Shown: positions 1 to 4,301 of the stretch, in pieces
Layout: each line of letters begins with the position of its first letter
Position numbering within the stretch: the stretch's first letter is position 1
From: an uncultured Faecalibacterium sp.
GTDB lineage: Bacteria > Bacillota > Clostridia > Oscillospirales > Ruminococcaceae
Direction: 5' to 3'
Assembly (NCBI GenBank): GCA_934553285.1
Contig: CAKTFD010000119.1
Span: forward strand, 1-5,499
Length of the DNA: 5,499 nt
Position numbers and translations under genes: made by a program
The notes under the pieces: generated by a model
The model's input: the letters and a program-made list of their open reading frames with translations, nothing else
What the model was told of the DNA's origin: nothing
Databases searched by the model: none

Positions 1-153
1 GCCCACCGCATCGAGGAGCTGCTCAGCGCCAACAAGATCATCCGCCCGGCCTACAAGAGCCTGGGCGGCACCCACGATTATATCCCGCGCACCCAGCGCG
101 CCACCGCCATCCTCAACGAGGAGCGCGCAAAGGAGTATCCCGCCGCGCAGTGA
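1..153 (+). CDS. Probable citrate synthase, C-terminal end (5' part outside window)
   Basis: An open frame runs in from the left edge and stops with TGA at 151-153, giving the last 50 residues of a protein. The readable tail has an amphipathic RIEELL helix followed by KIIRPAYKSLGG, then DYIPRTQR. That layout (basic-hydrophobic IIRP, short loop with Gly, aromatic residue, IP, Arg near the end) matches the C-terminal arm of bacterial citrate synthases, where an IRPR...Y-x-G...F/Y-V-P-I-x-x-R stretch closes the small domain. If right, the enzyme condenses oxaloacetate and acetyl-CoA to citrate in the cytoplasm; in gut Firmicutes with a partial TCA cycle this mainly feeds 2-oxoglutarate and glutamate. 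The catalytic His and Asp residues lie outside the window, so the call rests on the tail only. A terminator follows within about 30 bases, so this gene ends its transcript here. Confidence 0.55.
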   Translation, partial: AHRIEELLSANKIIRPAYKSLGGTHDYIPRTQRATAILNEERAKEYPAAQ

Positions 154-183
154 CCCACCAGGCCGTTTTTAACCGCACCCAGA

Positions 184-251
184 GCATCTGCCGCAGGAGC
201 CGCCTGATTTTTTTATCAGGACCAGGCATTCTGCACCGCAGGTGCTTTTTT
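184..251 (+). terminator. Intrinsic terminator after the citrate synthase-like gene
   Basis: The 3' core is a GCACC/GGTGC stem (233-237 with 241-245, loop GCA) followed by six T (246-251). Upstream, CCTGAT at 203-208 pairs with ATCAGG at 215-220 across a T6 loop. The arms 184-208 and 215-245 can also form one longer imperfect hairpin. Position, 30 bases past a stop codon, and the T run support a Rho-independent terminator; which fold dominates is not certain. Confidence 0.6.
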
Positions 252-274
252 CGTTCATAACTTTATGGTATGAT
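246..274 (+). promoter_or_regulatory. Candidate extended -10 promoter for the zinc-ribbon/DUF5685 genes
   Basis: TATGAT at 269-274 matches the -10 consensus at five of six positions and is preceded by TG with one base between (266-267), an extended -10 arrangement. The matching -35 place (246-251) holds only the T run of the preceding terminator, so the -35 is poor. Transcription from here would start near 281 and give a leader of about 210 bases before the gene at 490. No better promoter was found closer to that gene; TATCAT at 386-391 lacks a well-spaced -35. Confidence 0.3.
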
Positions 275-489
275 ATAAATTGTCAGATCTTTCCGGGGAT
301 GCCGCTGGCAGCACTGCGCTGTTTTTCCTGCTGTGCGGGGCGTTTTTCCCGCTTTCATGATAGATTTGCAGTCTGTTCAAAGTTTTATCATGGTTGGCTG
401 ATATCCTAGAAGTACAAAGTGATCCGCAGGGTGGTGCAGCCGCCCTGTATTGCCGTTTATAAAGTTCCAGAGAAGAGGACGCGAAACCT

Positions 490-885
490 ATGAGAGAAAA
501 ATTCCGTCAATTCATGATCGGCCGCTATGGCACCGATGGTCTGAACCAGTTTTTGAGCGTGGCTTCCATCGTGATGCTGCTGCTCTCGCTGCTTACTCGG
601 TTTTCCCTGTTCACCTGGCTGGGCGTGGCACTGCTGGTGCTGTGCTACTACCGCACCCTGAGCCGTAATATCTCCCGGCGCACCGAGGAGAATTACCGCT
701 TTTACAGCTTGAAGGACCGGTTCAGCAGCAAGTTCCGCAGCCTGAAAGAGCAGTGGGCCAACCGCAAGCTGTACCACTACTACCGCTGCCCCAAATGCCG
801 CCAGAAGCTGCGGGTGCCCCGGGGCCGTGGGCGCATCCAGATCTCCTGCCCCCGCTGCGGCACCCAGTTCATCAAAAAGAGCTGA
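490..885 (+). CDS. Small membrane protein with C-terminal zinc ribbon
   Basis: The 131-residue protein has a short basic N-terminus, two hydrophobic stretches at about residues 21-36 and 38-55 that look like a helical hairpin in the membrane, a strongly basic amphipathic segment (about 56-95, many Arg/Lys/Tyr), and a four-cysteine zinc ribbon at the end: C100-P-K-C103 and C120-P-R-C123 flanking a basic RVPRGRGRI stretch. The even spacing of CPxC pairs and the loop length are typical of zinc-ribbon domains that hold one zinc ion. The basic residues suggest the cytoplasmic tail faces nucleic acid, ribosome or acidic lipid, which is inference. The start at 490 has AGAGGAC nine bases upstream, and a competing frame starting at 450 has no domain content. 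The next gene follows after 6 bases, so the two are almost certainly co-transcribed. No named family or function was recognised beyond the domain types. Confidence 0.85.
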   Translation: MREKFRQFMIGRYGTDGLNQFLSVASIVMLLLSLLTRFSLFTWLGVALLVLCYYRTLSRNISRRTEENYRFYSLKDRFSSKFRSLKEQWANRKLYHYYRCPKCRQKLRVPRGRGRIQISCPRCGTQFIKKS

Positions 886-891
886 GCTGCC

Positions 892-1737
892 ATGTTCGGA
901 TATGTGATCCCGGATCAGGCCTCTCTCAGCCCGGAGGCGCAGGCCCGCTACCGCTCTGCTTACTGCGGGCTGTGCCGCCGCATCGATGCGCTGCACGGGC
1001 TGCGGGGGCGGTTCAGCCTGAGTTACGACCTGACCTTTCTGAACCTGCTGCTGTGCAGCCTGTACGAGGGTGAGACCCCCGCTGCCGGCGGCACCGGCCG
1101 CTGCCCCATCCACCCGGTGCGGGGCGTGGTCTGGCGCAGTGCCGACCCTACCGATTACTGTGCCGACCTGAGCGTAGCGCTGCACTACTACAACGCGCAG
1201 GATAAATGGCAGGACGACCATAACCTGCTGGCGCTGGGGTACAGCGCCCTGCTGGACAACAGCACCGCCGAAGCTGCCCTGCGCTGGCCGCGGCAGTGCA
1301 ATGCCATCCGCACCTGCCTGGCAAAGCTGGCCGAATACGAGGCCGCCGGCAGCACCGATCTGGACGCCGTTTCCGGCTGCTTTGGCACCCTGATGGCCGA
1401 GCTGTTCGATTACCGGCAGGACCGCTGGGCACCGGAGCTGCGCAGCATCGGGTTCCACCTGGGCAAGTTCATCTACCTGCTGGATGCCTACGATGATCTG
1501 CCCCGTGACAAGCGCCGGGGTGCGTACAACCCGCTCCGGGAGCTAAGCACCCACCCGGATTACGAGGAAGAGATGCTGGACATCTTTGAGCTGCTGCTGG
1601 CACGCTGTGCCCAGAGCTTTGAGCGCCTGCCCTGCGTGGAGGACACCGACCTGCTGCGCAACATCCTGTACTCCGGCGTATGGCTGAAATACAACTGCAA
1701 AAACGCAAAACGCAACGGAAAGCCCGATGCATCTTGA
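892..1737 (+). CDS. DUF5685-like protein with two Asp-rich motifs, unknown function
   Basis: This 281-residue, mainly helical protein has the features I associate with DUF5685 of Firmicutes: an N-terminal YCGLCRRI motif (C25, C28) with a Gly-rich turn, SYDLTFLNLLL (44-54), a GRCPIHP motif (C71, H74), and LLDAYDDLPRDKRRGAYNPL (196-215). C25/C28/C71/H74 could be a metal site. Two Asp-rich segments stand out: DKWQDD (D104, D108, D109) and DAYDDLPRD (D198, D201, D202, D206), about 90 residues apart, each in a helix. This resembles the paired Mg-diphosphate motifs of squalene/phytoene synthase-like enzymes; the likeness is by eye only. There is no signal peptide or clear membrane helix, so it is probably cytoplasmic. 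The start at 892 follows the upstream stop by 6 bases and has only a weak AAAAAGAG site, suggesting translational coupling. The family assignment is from memory of its motifs; function is unknown. Confidence 0.8.
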   Translation: MFGYVIPDQASLSPEAQARYRSAYCGLCRRIDALHGLRGRFSLSYDLTFLNLLLCSLYEGETPAAGGTGRCPIHPVRGVVWRSADPTDYCADLSVALHYYNAQDKWQDDHNLLALGYSALLDNSTAEAALRWPRQCNAIRTCLAKLAEYEAAGSTDLDAVSGCFGTLMAELFDYRQDRWAPELRSIGFHLGKFIYLLDAYDDLPRDKRRGAYNPLRELSTHPDYEEEMLDIFELLLARCAQSFERLPCVEDTDLLRNILYSGVWLKYNCKNAKRNGKPDAS

Positions 1738-1761
1738 TTTTATGCCGGTGTTCCGGTAAAC

Positions 1762-1767
1762 TATAAA
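1762..1767 (+). promoter_or_regulatory. Weak -10-like element ahead of the J-protein gene
   Basis: TATAAA sits 66 bases before the J-protein start and about 10 bases before a stem-loop. A -35 partner is poor: TTTTAT at 1738-1743 gives an 18-base spacer. If used, transcription would start at about the foot of the stem-loop at 1772. The gene could equally be read from the upstream operon. Confidence 0.25.
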
Positions 1768-1771
1768 AGAT

Positions 1772-1797
1772 ACGGCGCAGCAGGATGGCTGTGCCGT
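1772..1797 (+). other. Ten-bp stem-loop between the DUF5685-like and J-protein genes
   Basis: ACGGCGCAGC (1772-1781) pairs over its full length with GCTGTGCCGT (1788-1797), counting one G-U pair, around a six-base AGGATG loop. No T run follows, so it is not a standard terminator. It lies 30 bases ahead of the J-protein start and well clear of the GAGGAAG ribosome site at 1811-1817. It may be a 5' stabilising hairpin, a processing site or a binding site for an RNA-binding protein. Confidence 0.6.
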
Positions 1798-1827
1798 CAG
1801 TATGATGAGTGAGGAAGTATACCAAGC

Positions 1828-2571
1828 ATGAGAGATCCGTATGAGGTGCTGGGCATTCAGCGCGGCGCAAGCGACGAAGAGATCAAAAAAGCATACCGCG
1901 CCAAGTGCAAGCGCTGGCACCCGGATTTGAACCCCAACGACCCCACGGCGGAGGAGCATTTTAAAGAGGTGCAGGCCGCCTACGATGCCATTACCAAGGG
2001 CGAGACCGGCCCCCAGATGGGCGGTAATCCCTATGGCGGCAGCTCCTACGGCGGCTACCAGCAGCAGGGGTACAGCCAACAGGGCTACAGCCAGCAGAAC
2101 TACGGCTACACCGGCTTTGACGGTTTTGATGGCTTTGACCCCTTCGGGTTCGGCTTTGGCTTTGGCGGCTATCAGCAGGCCGGGCCAAGCGCCTCCGGCA
2201 CAGACACCCCGGAGATGCAGGCCGCCCGCAACTTTGTGGCCAGCGGCCGCTATGCCGAGGCACGCCGCGTGCTGGACGGCATGACCGGCCGCAGCGCCCG
2301 GTGGTATTATCTTTCTTCGCTGGCCAACCAGGGGCTGGGCAAAAGTGTAGATGCCCTGCAGGATGCCCGCCGTGCCGTGCAGCTGGACCCCGGCAACACC
2401 GAGTACCAGATGCATCTGCGCCGGATGCAGAACCCCGGCCAGACCTACCACACCCAGACCACCTACGCCCAGCCCGGCGGCTTTATGCGCTGGTGCTGGA
2501 GCATGATCCTGCTGAACCTGCTGTGCAACTGCTGCTGCGGCGGCTGGGGCTTCCGATCCTTCCGGATGTAA
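1828..2571 (+). CDS. J-domain (DnaJ-like) protein with low-complexity and TPR-like regions
   Basis: The 247-residue protein begins directly with a J domain (about 3-56): DPYEVLGI, EEIKKAYRAKCKRW, the invariant HPD at 31-33, and FKEVQAAYDAI. The HPD loop stimulates the ATPase of an Hsp70 (DnaK) partner. Residues 60-120 are low complexity: Gly/Tyr/Gln with GYSQQ twice, then FDGF repeats and a GF run. Next is a TPR-like helical region (about 128-195; ARNFVASGRYAEARRVL and a second pair ending in LDPGN). A hydrophobic segment (218-237) with a Cys cluster (C233, C235-C237) ends the protein and may be a membrane anchor. It lacks the zinc fingers and client-binding C-terminus of true DnaJ, so it is a specialised J protein, not the housekeeping dnaJ. 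GAGGAAG lies 10 bases upstream of the start. Its neighbours suggest a membrane-linked chaperone role, which is inference. Confidence 0.9.
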   Translation: MRDPYEVLGIQRGASDEEIKKAYRAKCKRWHPDLNPNDPTAEEHFKEVQAAYDAITKGETGPQMGGNPYGGSSYGGYQQQGYSQQGYSQQNYGYTGFDGFDGFDPFGFGFGFGGYQQAGPSASGTDTPEMQAARNFVASGRYAEARRVLDGMTGRSARWYYLSSLANQGLGKSVDALQDARRAVQLDPGNTEYQMHLRRMQNPGQTYHTQTTYAQPGGFMRWCWSMILLNLLCNCCCGGWGFRSFRM

Positions 2572-2582
2572 CCAAAAACGAT

Positions 2583-2617
2583 AAAGGCCGCTGCGCAAAA
2601 AATGTGCAGCGGCCTTT
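2583..2617. terminator. Shared terminator of the convergent J-protein and lipoprotein genes
   Basis: A 15-bp stem (2583-2597 with 2603-2617; one G-U pair) encloses an A-rich 5-base loop, with AAAGGCC and GGCCTTT at its foot. On the plus strand it begins 11 bases after the J-protein stop and ends in CCTTTGTTCTGTTT. On the minus strand it begins 29 bases after the lipoprotein stop and ends in CCTTTATCGTTTTT. Strength and position between converging genes support bidirectional use; both T tracts are interrupted. Confidence 0.85.
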
Positions 2618-2646
2618 GTTCTGTTTATGCTGGATGTAAGATGTGC

Positions 2647-3123
2647 TTACTTCTCCGGAGCAGTGAAGGAAATGGGGGTAGCGCCTGCAGCGGCATCCAC
2701 GCTCTTCAGAGAGATAGGAGCGACCTCATAGTGCAGGGTCTCGAAAGCCTGGGTGCTGCCATCCTCGGTGGTGAACTCCAGAACGTAGACAACATCGCCC
2801 TGCTTGTCAGCCTCGACATCGCGGGTGATGACGATGCTCTCGCCATCGGCCAGGCCCTCGCCTGCCAGGTTCTCGCCCTTGTCCTCAGAGCCTGCATCGT
2901 ACAGGTACAGCTCGGTCACCTTGGTGCCGGTGGTGTTGTACACAGTGTACTCGGCAGAAGCAGCCTCAGCCTCAGAGGAAGCGGCCTCGGAGGAAGCAGC
3001 GGCAGAAGAAGCCACAGAAGAAGCGGTGGAGGAAGCAGCGGTAGAAGCAGAGCCGCCGCAGGCGGTCATGCCAACAACCAGTGCCAGAGCGGCAGCGGCA
3101 ACAGCAACAGTCTTGCGTTTCAT
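2647..3123 (-). CDS. Secreted lipoprotein with Ser/Ala/Glu linker and one small globular domain
   Basis: The 158-residue product has a lipoprotein signal: MKRK, a hydrophobic Ala/Val core (residues 6-18), and the lipobox MTAC with C22 as the predicted lipidated residue, followed by GG. Residues 25-57 are a flexible linker made almost only of Ser, Ala, Thr and Glu. The remainder (58-158) looks like one beta-rich domain: YTVYNTTGTKVTELYLYD, then GENLAGEGLADGESIVI and a VVYVLEFTTEDG strand pair. The N-x-TG ... LY ... NL ... LxxGxSxxI pattern recurs in small secreted beta domains of many bacteria, but I cannot name a function. Anchoring would be in the outer leaflet of the plasma membrane. The start at 3123 is chosen over an upstream in-frame Met at 3336 because AAAGGAG lies just before it and the signal peptide starts there. 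It is transcribed alone, with its own promoter and terminator. Confidence 0.85.
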   Translation of the reverse strand: MKRKTVAVAAAALALVVGMTACGGSASTAASSTASSVASSAAASSEAASSEAEAASAEYTVYNTTGTKVTELYLYDAGSEDKGENLAGEGLADGESIVITRDVEADKQGDVVYVLEFTTEDGSTQAFETLHYEVAPISLKSVDAAAGATPISFTAPEK

Positions 3124-3132
3124 GATAAAATT

Positions 3133-3138
3133 CTCCTT
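3133..3138 (-). promoter_or_regulatory. Ribosome binding site fixing the lipoprotein start
   Basis: Read on the minus strand, AAGGAG ends nine bases before the ATG at 3123-3121. It decides against the 71-codon-longer frame starting at 3336, which would run through the promoter region and has no such site. Confidence 0.8.
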
Positions 3139-3169
3139 TTTTCGTGTCTTTCCAATACGATCTTCCTTC

Positions 3170-3197
3170 ATCAGCCCCACCACATGGGTTGGCTGAT
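3170..3197 (-). other. Stem-loop at the 5' end of the lipoprotein transcript
   Basis: On the minus strand ATCAGCC (3197-3191) pairs perfectly with GGCTGAT (3176-3170); CCA/TGG (3187-3185 with 3179-3177) can extend the stem past a three-base bulge. It begins within a few bases of the start predicted from the promoter at 3206-3233 and ends about 45 bases before the ATG, leaving the ribosome site open. It is likely a 5' stabilising hairpin; as duplex DNA it could also be an operator just downstream of the promoter. Confidence 0.55.
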
Positions 3198-3205
3198 ATT
3201 TATCT

Positions 3206-3233
3206 AGTATACGCATTCTGCCAAAAAAAGCAA
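3206..3233 (-). promoter_or_regulatory. Sigma-A-type promoter of the lipoprotein gene
   Basis: On the minus strand TTGCTT (3233-3228) and TATACT (3211-3206) are separated by 16 bases, with a T-rich spacer. The -10 matches consensus at five of six positions and the -35 at four (TTG plus conserved spacing). The predicted start near 3199 gives a leader of about 76 bases. Confidence 0.6.
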
Positions 3234-3286
3234 GTGTTTTTCCATCAAAACTGCCAAAATAATAAGAATTGTTACCGTTTTGTAAT

Positions 3287-3301
3287 AAAAGTAATACTTT
3301 T
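3287..3301. promoter_or_regulatory. Fifteen-base palindrome upstream of the lipoprotein promoter
   Basis: AAAAGTA and TACTTTT are perfect inverted repeats around a single central A. It sits in the AT-rich block 55 bases upstream of the -35 at 3233-3228, among further TTAC/GTAA repeats (3272-3285). The form suits a dimeric regulator, but no known operator was recognised and AT-rich DNA yields such palindromes by chance. Confidence 0.3.
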
Positions 3302-3355
3302 CTTAAGTGTTCTCTCCTGCTGCAGTACCACTGCACGCCAGCCTATGCTGCCCGC

Positions 3356-3396
3356 AAAGAAAAAGGGCTGCTGCACCAACTACTGTGCAGCAGCCC
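3356..3396 (-). terminator. Intrinsic terminator of the kdgK-kduI-SDR operon
   Basis: A perfect 12-bp stem (3365-3376 with 3385-3396, GGGCTGCTGCAC and its complement) with an eight-base loop begins 13 bases after the SDR stop. On the minus strand it is followed by TTTTTCTTT (3364-3356), a good U tract. This is the clearest terminator in the window. Confidence 0.9.
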
Positions 3397-3409
3397 CATA
3401 AAGCAACAA

Positions 3410-4210
3410 TTACTTGGGCTGACGGCCGATATAGGCCAGGATGCCGCCATCAGCGTACAGGATCTGGCCGTTCACAAAATCGGATGCATGGCTGGCCAGG
3501 AACACGCAGGGGCCTACCATATCTTCCGGCTCACCCCAGCGGCCTGCCGGGGTCTTGGCAACGATGAACTGGTCGAAGGGGTGGCGGCTGCCGTCCGGCT
3601 GGATCTCGCGCAGGGGTGCGGTCTGGGCGGTGGCAATGTAGCCGGGACCCATGCCGTTGCACTGGATGTTGTACTCGCCGTACTCGGAGGCGATATTCTT
3701 GGTCAGCATCTTCAATGCGCCCTTGGCGGCAGCGTAGGCCGAAACGGTCTCGCGGCCCAGCTCGCTCATCATGGAGCAGATGTTGATGATCTTGCCCTCG
3801 CGCTTTTCCATCATGTCAGGCAGCACAGCCTTGGAGCAGTTGAAGGCGCCGCCCACATGTACATCGATCACCCGCATAAAGTCGGCGTGGCTCATCTCGA
3901 TCATGGGCACGCGCTTCATCAGGCCGGCGTTGTTCACCAGGATATCCACCGGGCCGACCTCGGCCTTGATCTTTGCCACCATGGCGTTTACTGCATCCTC
4001 ATCGGAAACATCCGCCACATAGCCGTGGGCATCGATGCCCGCAGCCTGGTAGGCCGCCATGCCTTTTTCCAGGCTGGCTTCCGAGGAGCAGTTAAAGCAG
4101 ATGGTCGCGCCGCACTTGGCCATACCCTCTGCAATGGAAAAACCGATGCCGTGGGCACCGCCGGTGATCAGAGCCACTTTGCCCTGCAGGTTGAATGCAG
4201 AAAGATCCAT
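3410..4210 (-). CDS. kduD: SDR-family dehydrogenase, KduD / gluconate 5-dehydrogenase type
   Basis: This 266-residue short-chain dehydrogenase has the full Rossmann set: TGGAHGIG (16-23) for NAD(P) binding, D67 in the ADVSD motif, NNAG (93-96), catalytic S146, Y159 and K163 (YAAAK), and PGYI (189-192). It ends in GGILAYIGRQP, a tail I associate with gluconate 5-dehydrogenase-like SDRs. Lying directly behind kduI and kdgK, it most likely reduces 2,5-diketo-3-deoxygluconate to 2-keto-3-deoxygluconate with NADH, the KduD step; 5-ketogluconate reduction is the alternative, since the two groups are hard to part by sequence. The Asn of the usual SDR tetrad is His here (H118 in DVHVGG). The start at 4210 is set by GGAG seven bases upstream; an upstream in-frame Met at 4342 would overlap kduI and cross a hairpin. 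Length is normal for the family. Confidence 0.88.
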   Translation of the reverse strand: MDLSAFNLQGKVALITGGAHGIGFSIAEGMAKCGATICFNCSSEASLEKGMAAYQAAGIDAHGYVADVSDEDAVNAMVAKIKAEVGPVDILVNNAGLMKRVPMIEMSHADFMRVIDVHVGGAFNCSKAVLPDMMEKREGKIINICSMMSELGRETVSAYAAAKGALKMLTKNIASEYGEYNIQCNGMGPGYIATAQTAPLREIQPDGSRHPFDQFIVAKTPAGRWGEPEDMVGPCVFLASHASDFVNGQILYADGGILAYIGRQPK

Positions 4211-4216
4211 GATTTT

Positions 4217-4223
4217 CTCCTTT
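4217..4223 (-). promoter_or_regulatory. Ribosome binding site fixing the SDR start
   Basis: AAAGGAG on the minus strand lies six bases from the ATG at 4210-4208. It selects this start over the in-frame Met at 4342 inside kduI. The AAAAAAGGAGAA-like leader is nearly the same as that of the lipoprotein gene. Confidence 0.85.
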
Positions 4224-4257
4224 TTTCTCAGTATCCAAGTTAATTTTTTAGCAAAAC

Positions 4258-4285
4258 GCCCCGTACCGGTCTCCCGGCACGGGGC
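4258..4285 (-). terminator. Intercistronic hairpin between kduI and the SDR gene, possibly a partial terminator
   Basis: GCCCCGT (4258-4264) pairs with ACGGGGC (4279-4285) and CCGG (4266-4269) with CCGG (4274-4277), with one A-C mismatch between and a TCTC loop. On the minus strand it starts 16 bases after the kduI stop and is followed by GTTTTGCT, a short broken T run. It may terminate part of the transcripts or protect the kduI end after processing. No good promoter separates it from the SDR gene (GATACT at 4235-4230 lies too near the start), so read-through is expected. Confidence 0.55.
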
Positions 4286-4301
4286 ATTTATATGGTGCTT
4301 T

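Larger units (their letters stand above)
154..489 (+). other. 336-base intergenic region: terminator, promoter candidate, small hairpins
   Basis: The stretch contains no convincing coding frame. Its first 100 bases hold the terminator and the extended -10 candidate. The presumed leader contains two small hairpin-plus-T structures: CAGC/GCTG (309-312 with 318-321) followed by five T at 322-326, and GCGGG/CCCGC (335-339 with 348-352) with a T-rich loop. These could act as weak attenuators or simply be chance structure in a GC-rich region. The last part (361-420) is AT-richer. The ribosome site AGAGGAC lies at 474-480. No riboswitch class was recognised. Confidence 0.5.

Noticed and set aside
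309..352. Possible riboswitch in the leader of the zinc-ribbon gene
   Set aside because: Only short 4-5 bp stems are present and no conserved riboswitch core was recognised.
457..1458. Minus-strand open frame of 333 codons opposite the zinc-ribbon and DUF5685-like genes
   Set aside because: It is Ala/Gln/Val-rich low-complexity protein with no domain, antisense to two genes with clear motifs.
1543..2598. Minus-strand open frame of 351 codons opposite the J-protein gene
   Set aside because: It runs through the terminator hairpin and both intergenic elements and mirrors the J domain and TPR codons.
2602..3207. Plus-strand open frame of 201 codons with Ser/Gly-rich repeats
   Set aside because: The repeats are the reverse complement of the lipoprotein Ser/Ala linker; the frame starts inside a terminator.
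3321..3335. Small TGCAGT/ACTGCA hairpin downstream of the operon terminator
   Set aside because: The stem is only 6 bp with no T run or nearby gene signal; likely chance.
3124..3336. N-terminal extension of the lipoprotein frame to a Met at 3336
   Set aside because: It would bury the signal peptide 71 residues inside, cross the promoter and 5' hairpin, and lacks a ribosome site.
3269..4243. Plus-strand open frame of 324 codons opposite the SDR gene
   Set aside because: It crosses the operon terminator and the lipoprotein upstream region and reads antisense to a clear SDR enzyme; composition (many His, Gly, Val, Ala) is that of a shadow frame.
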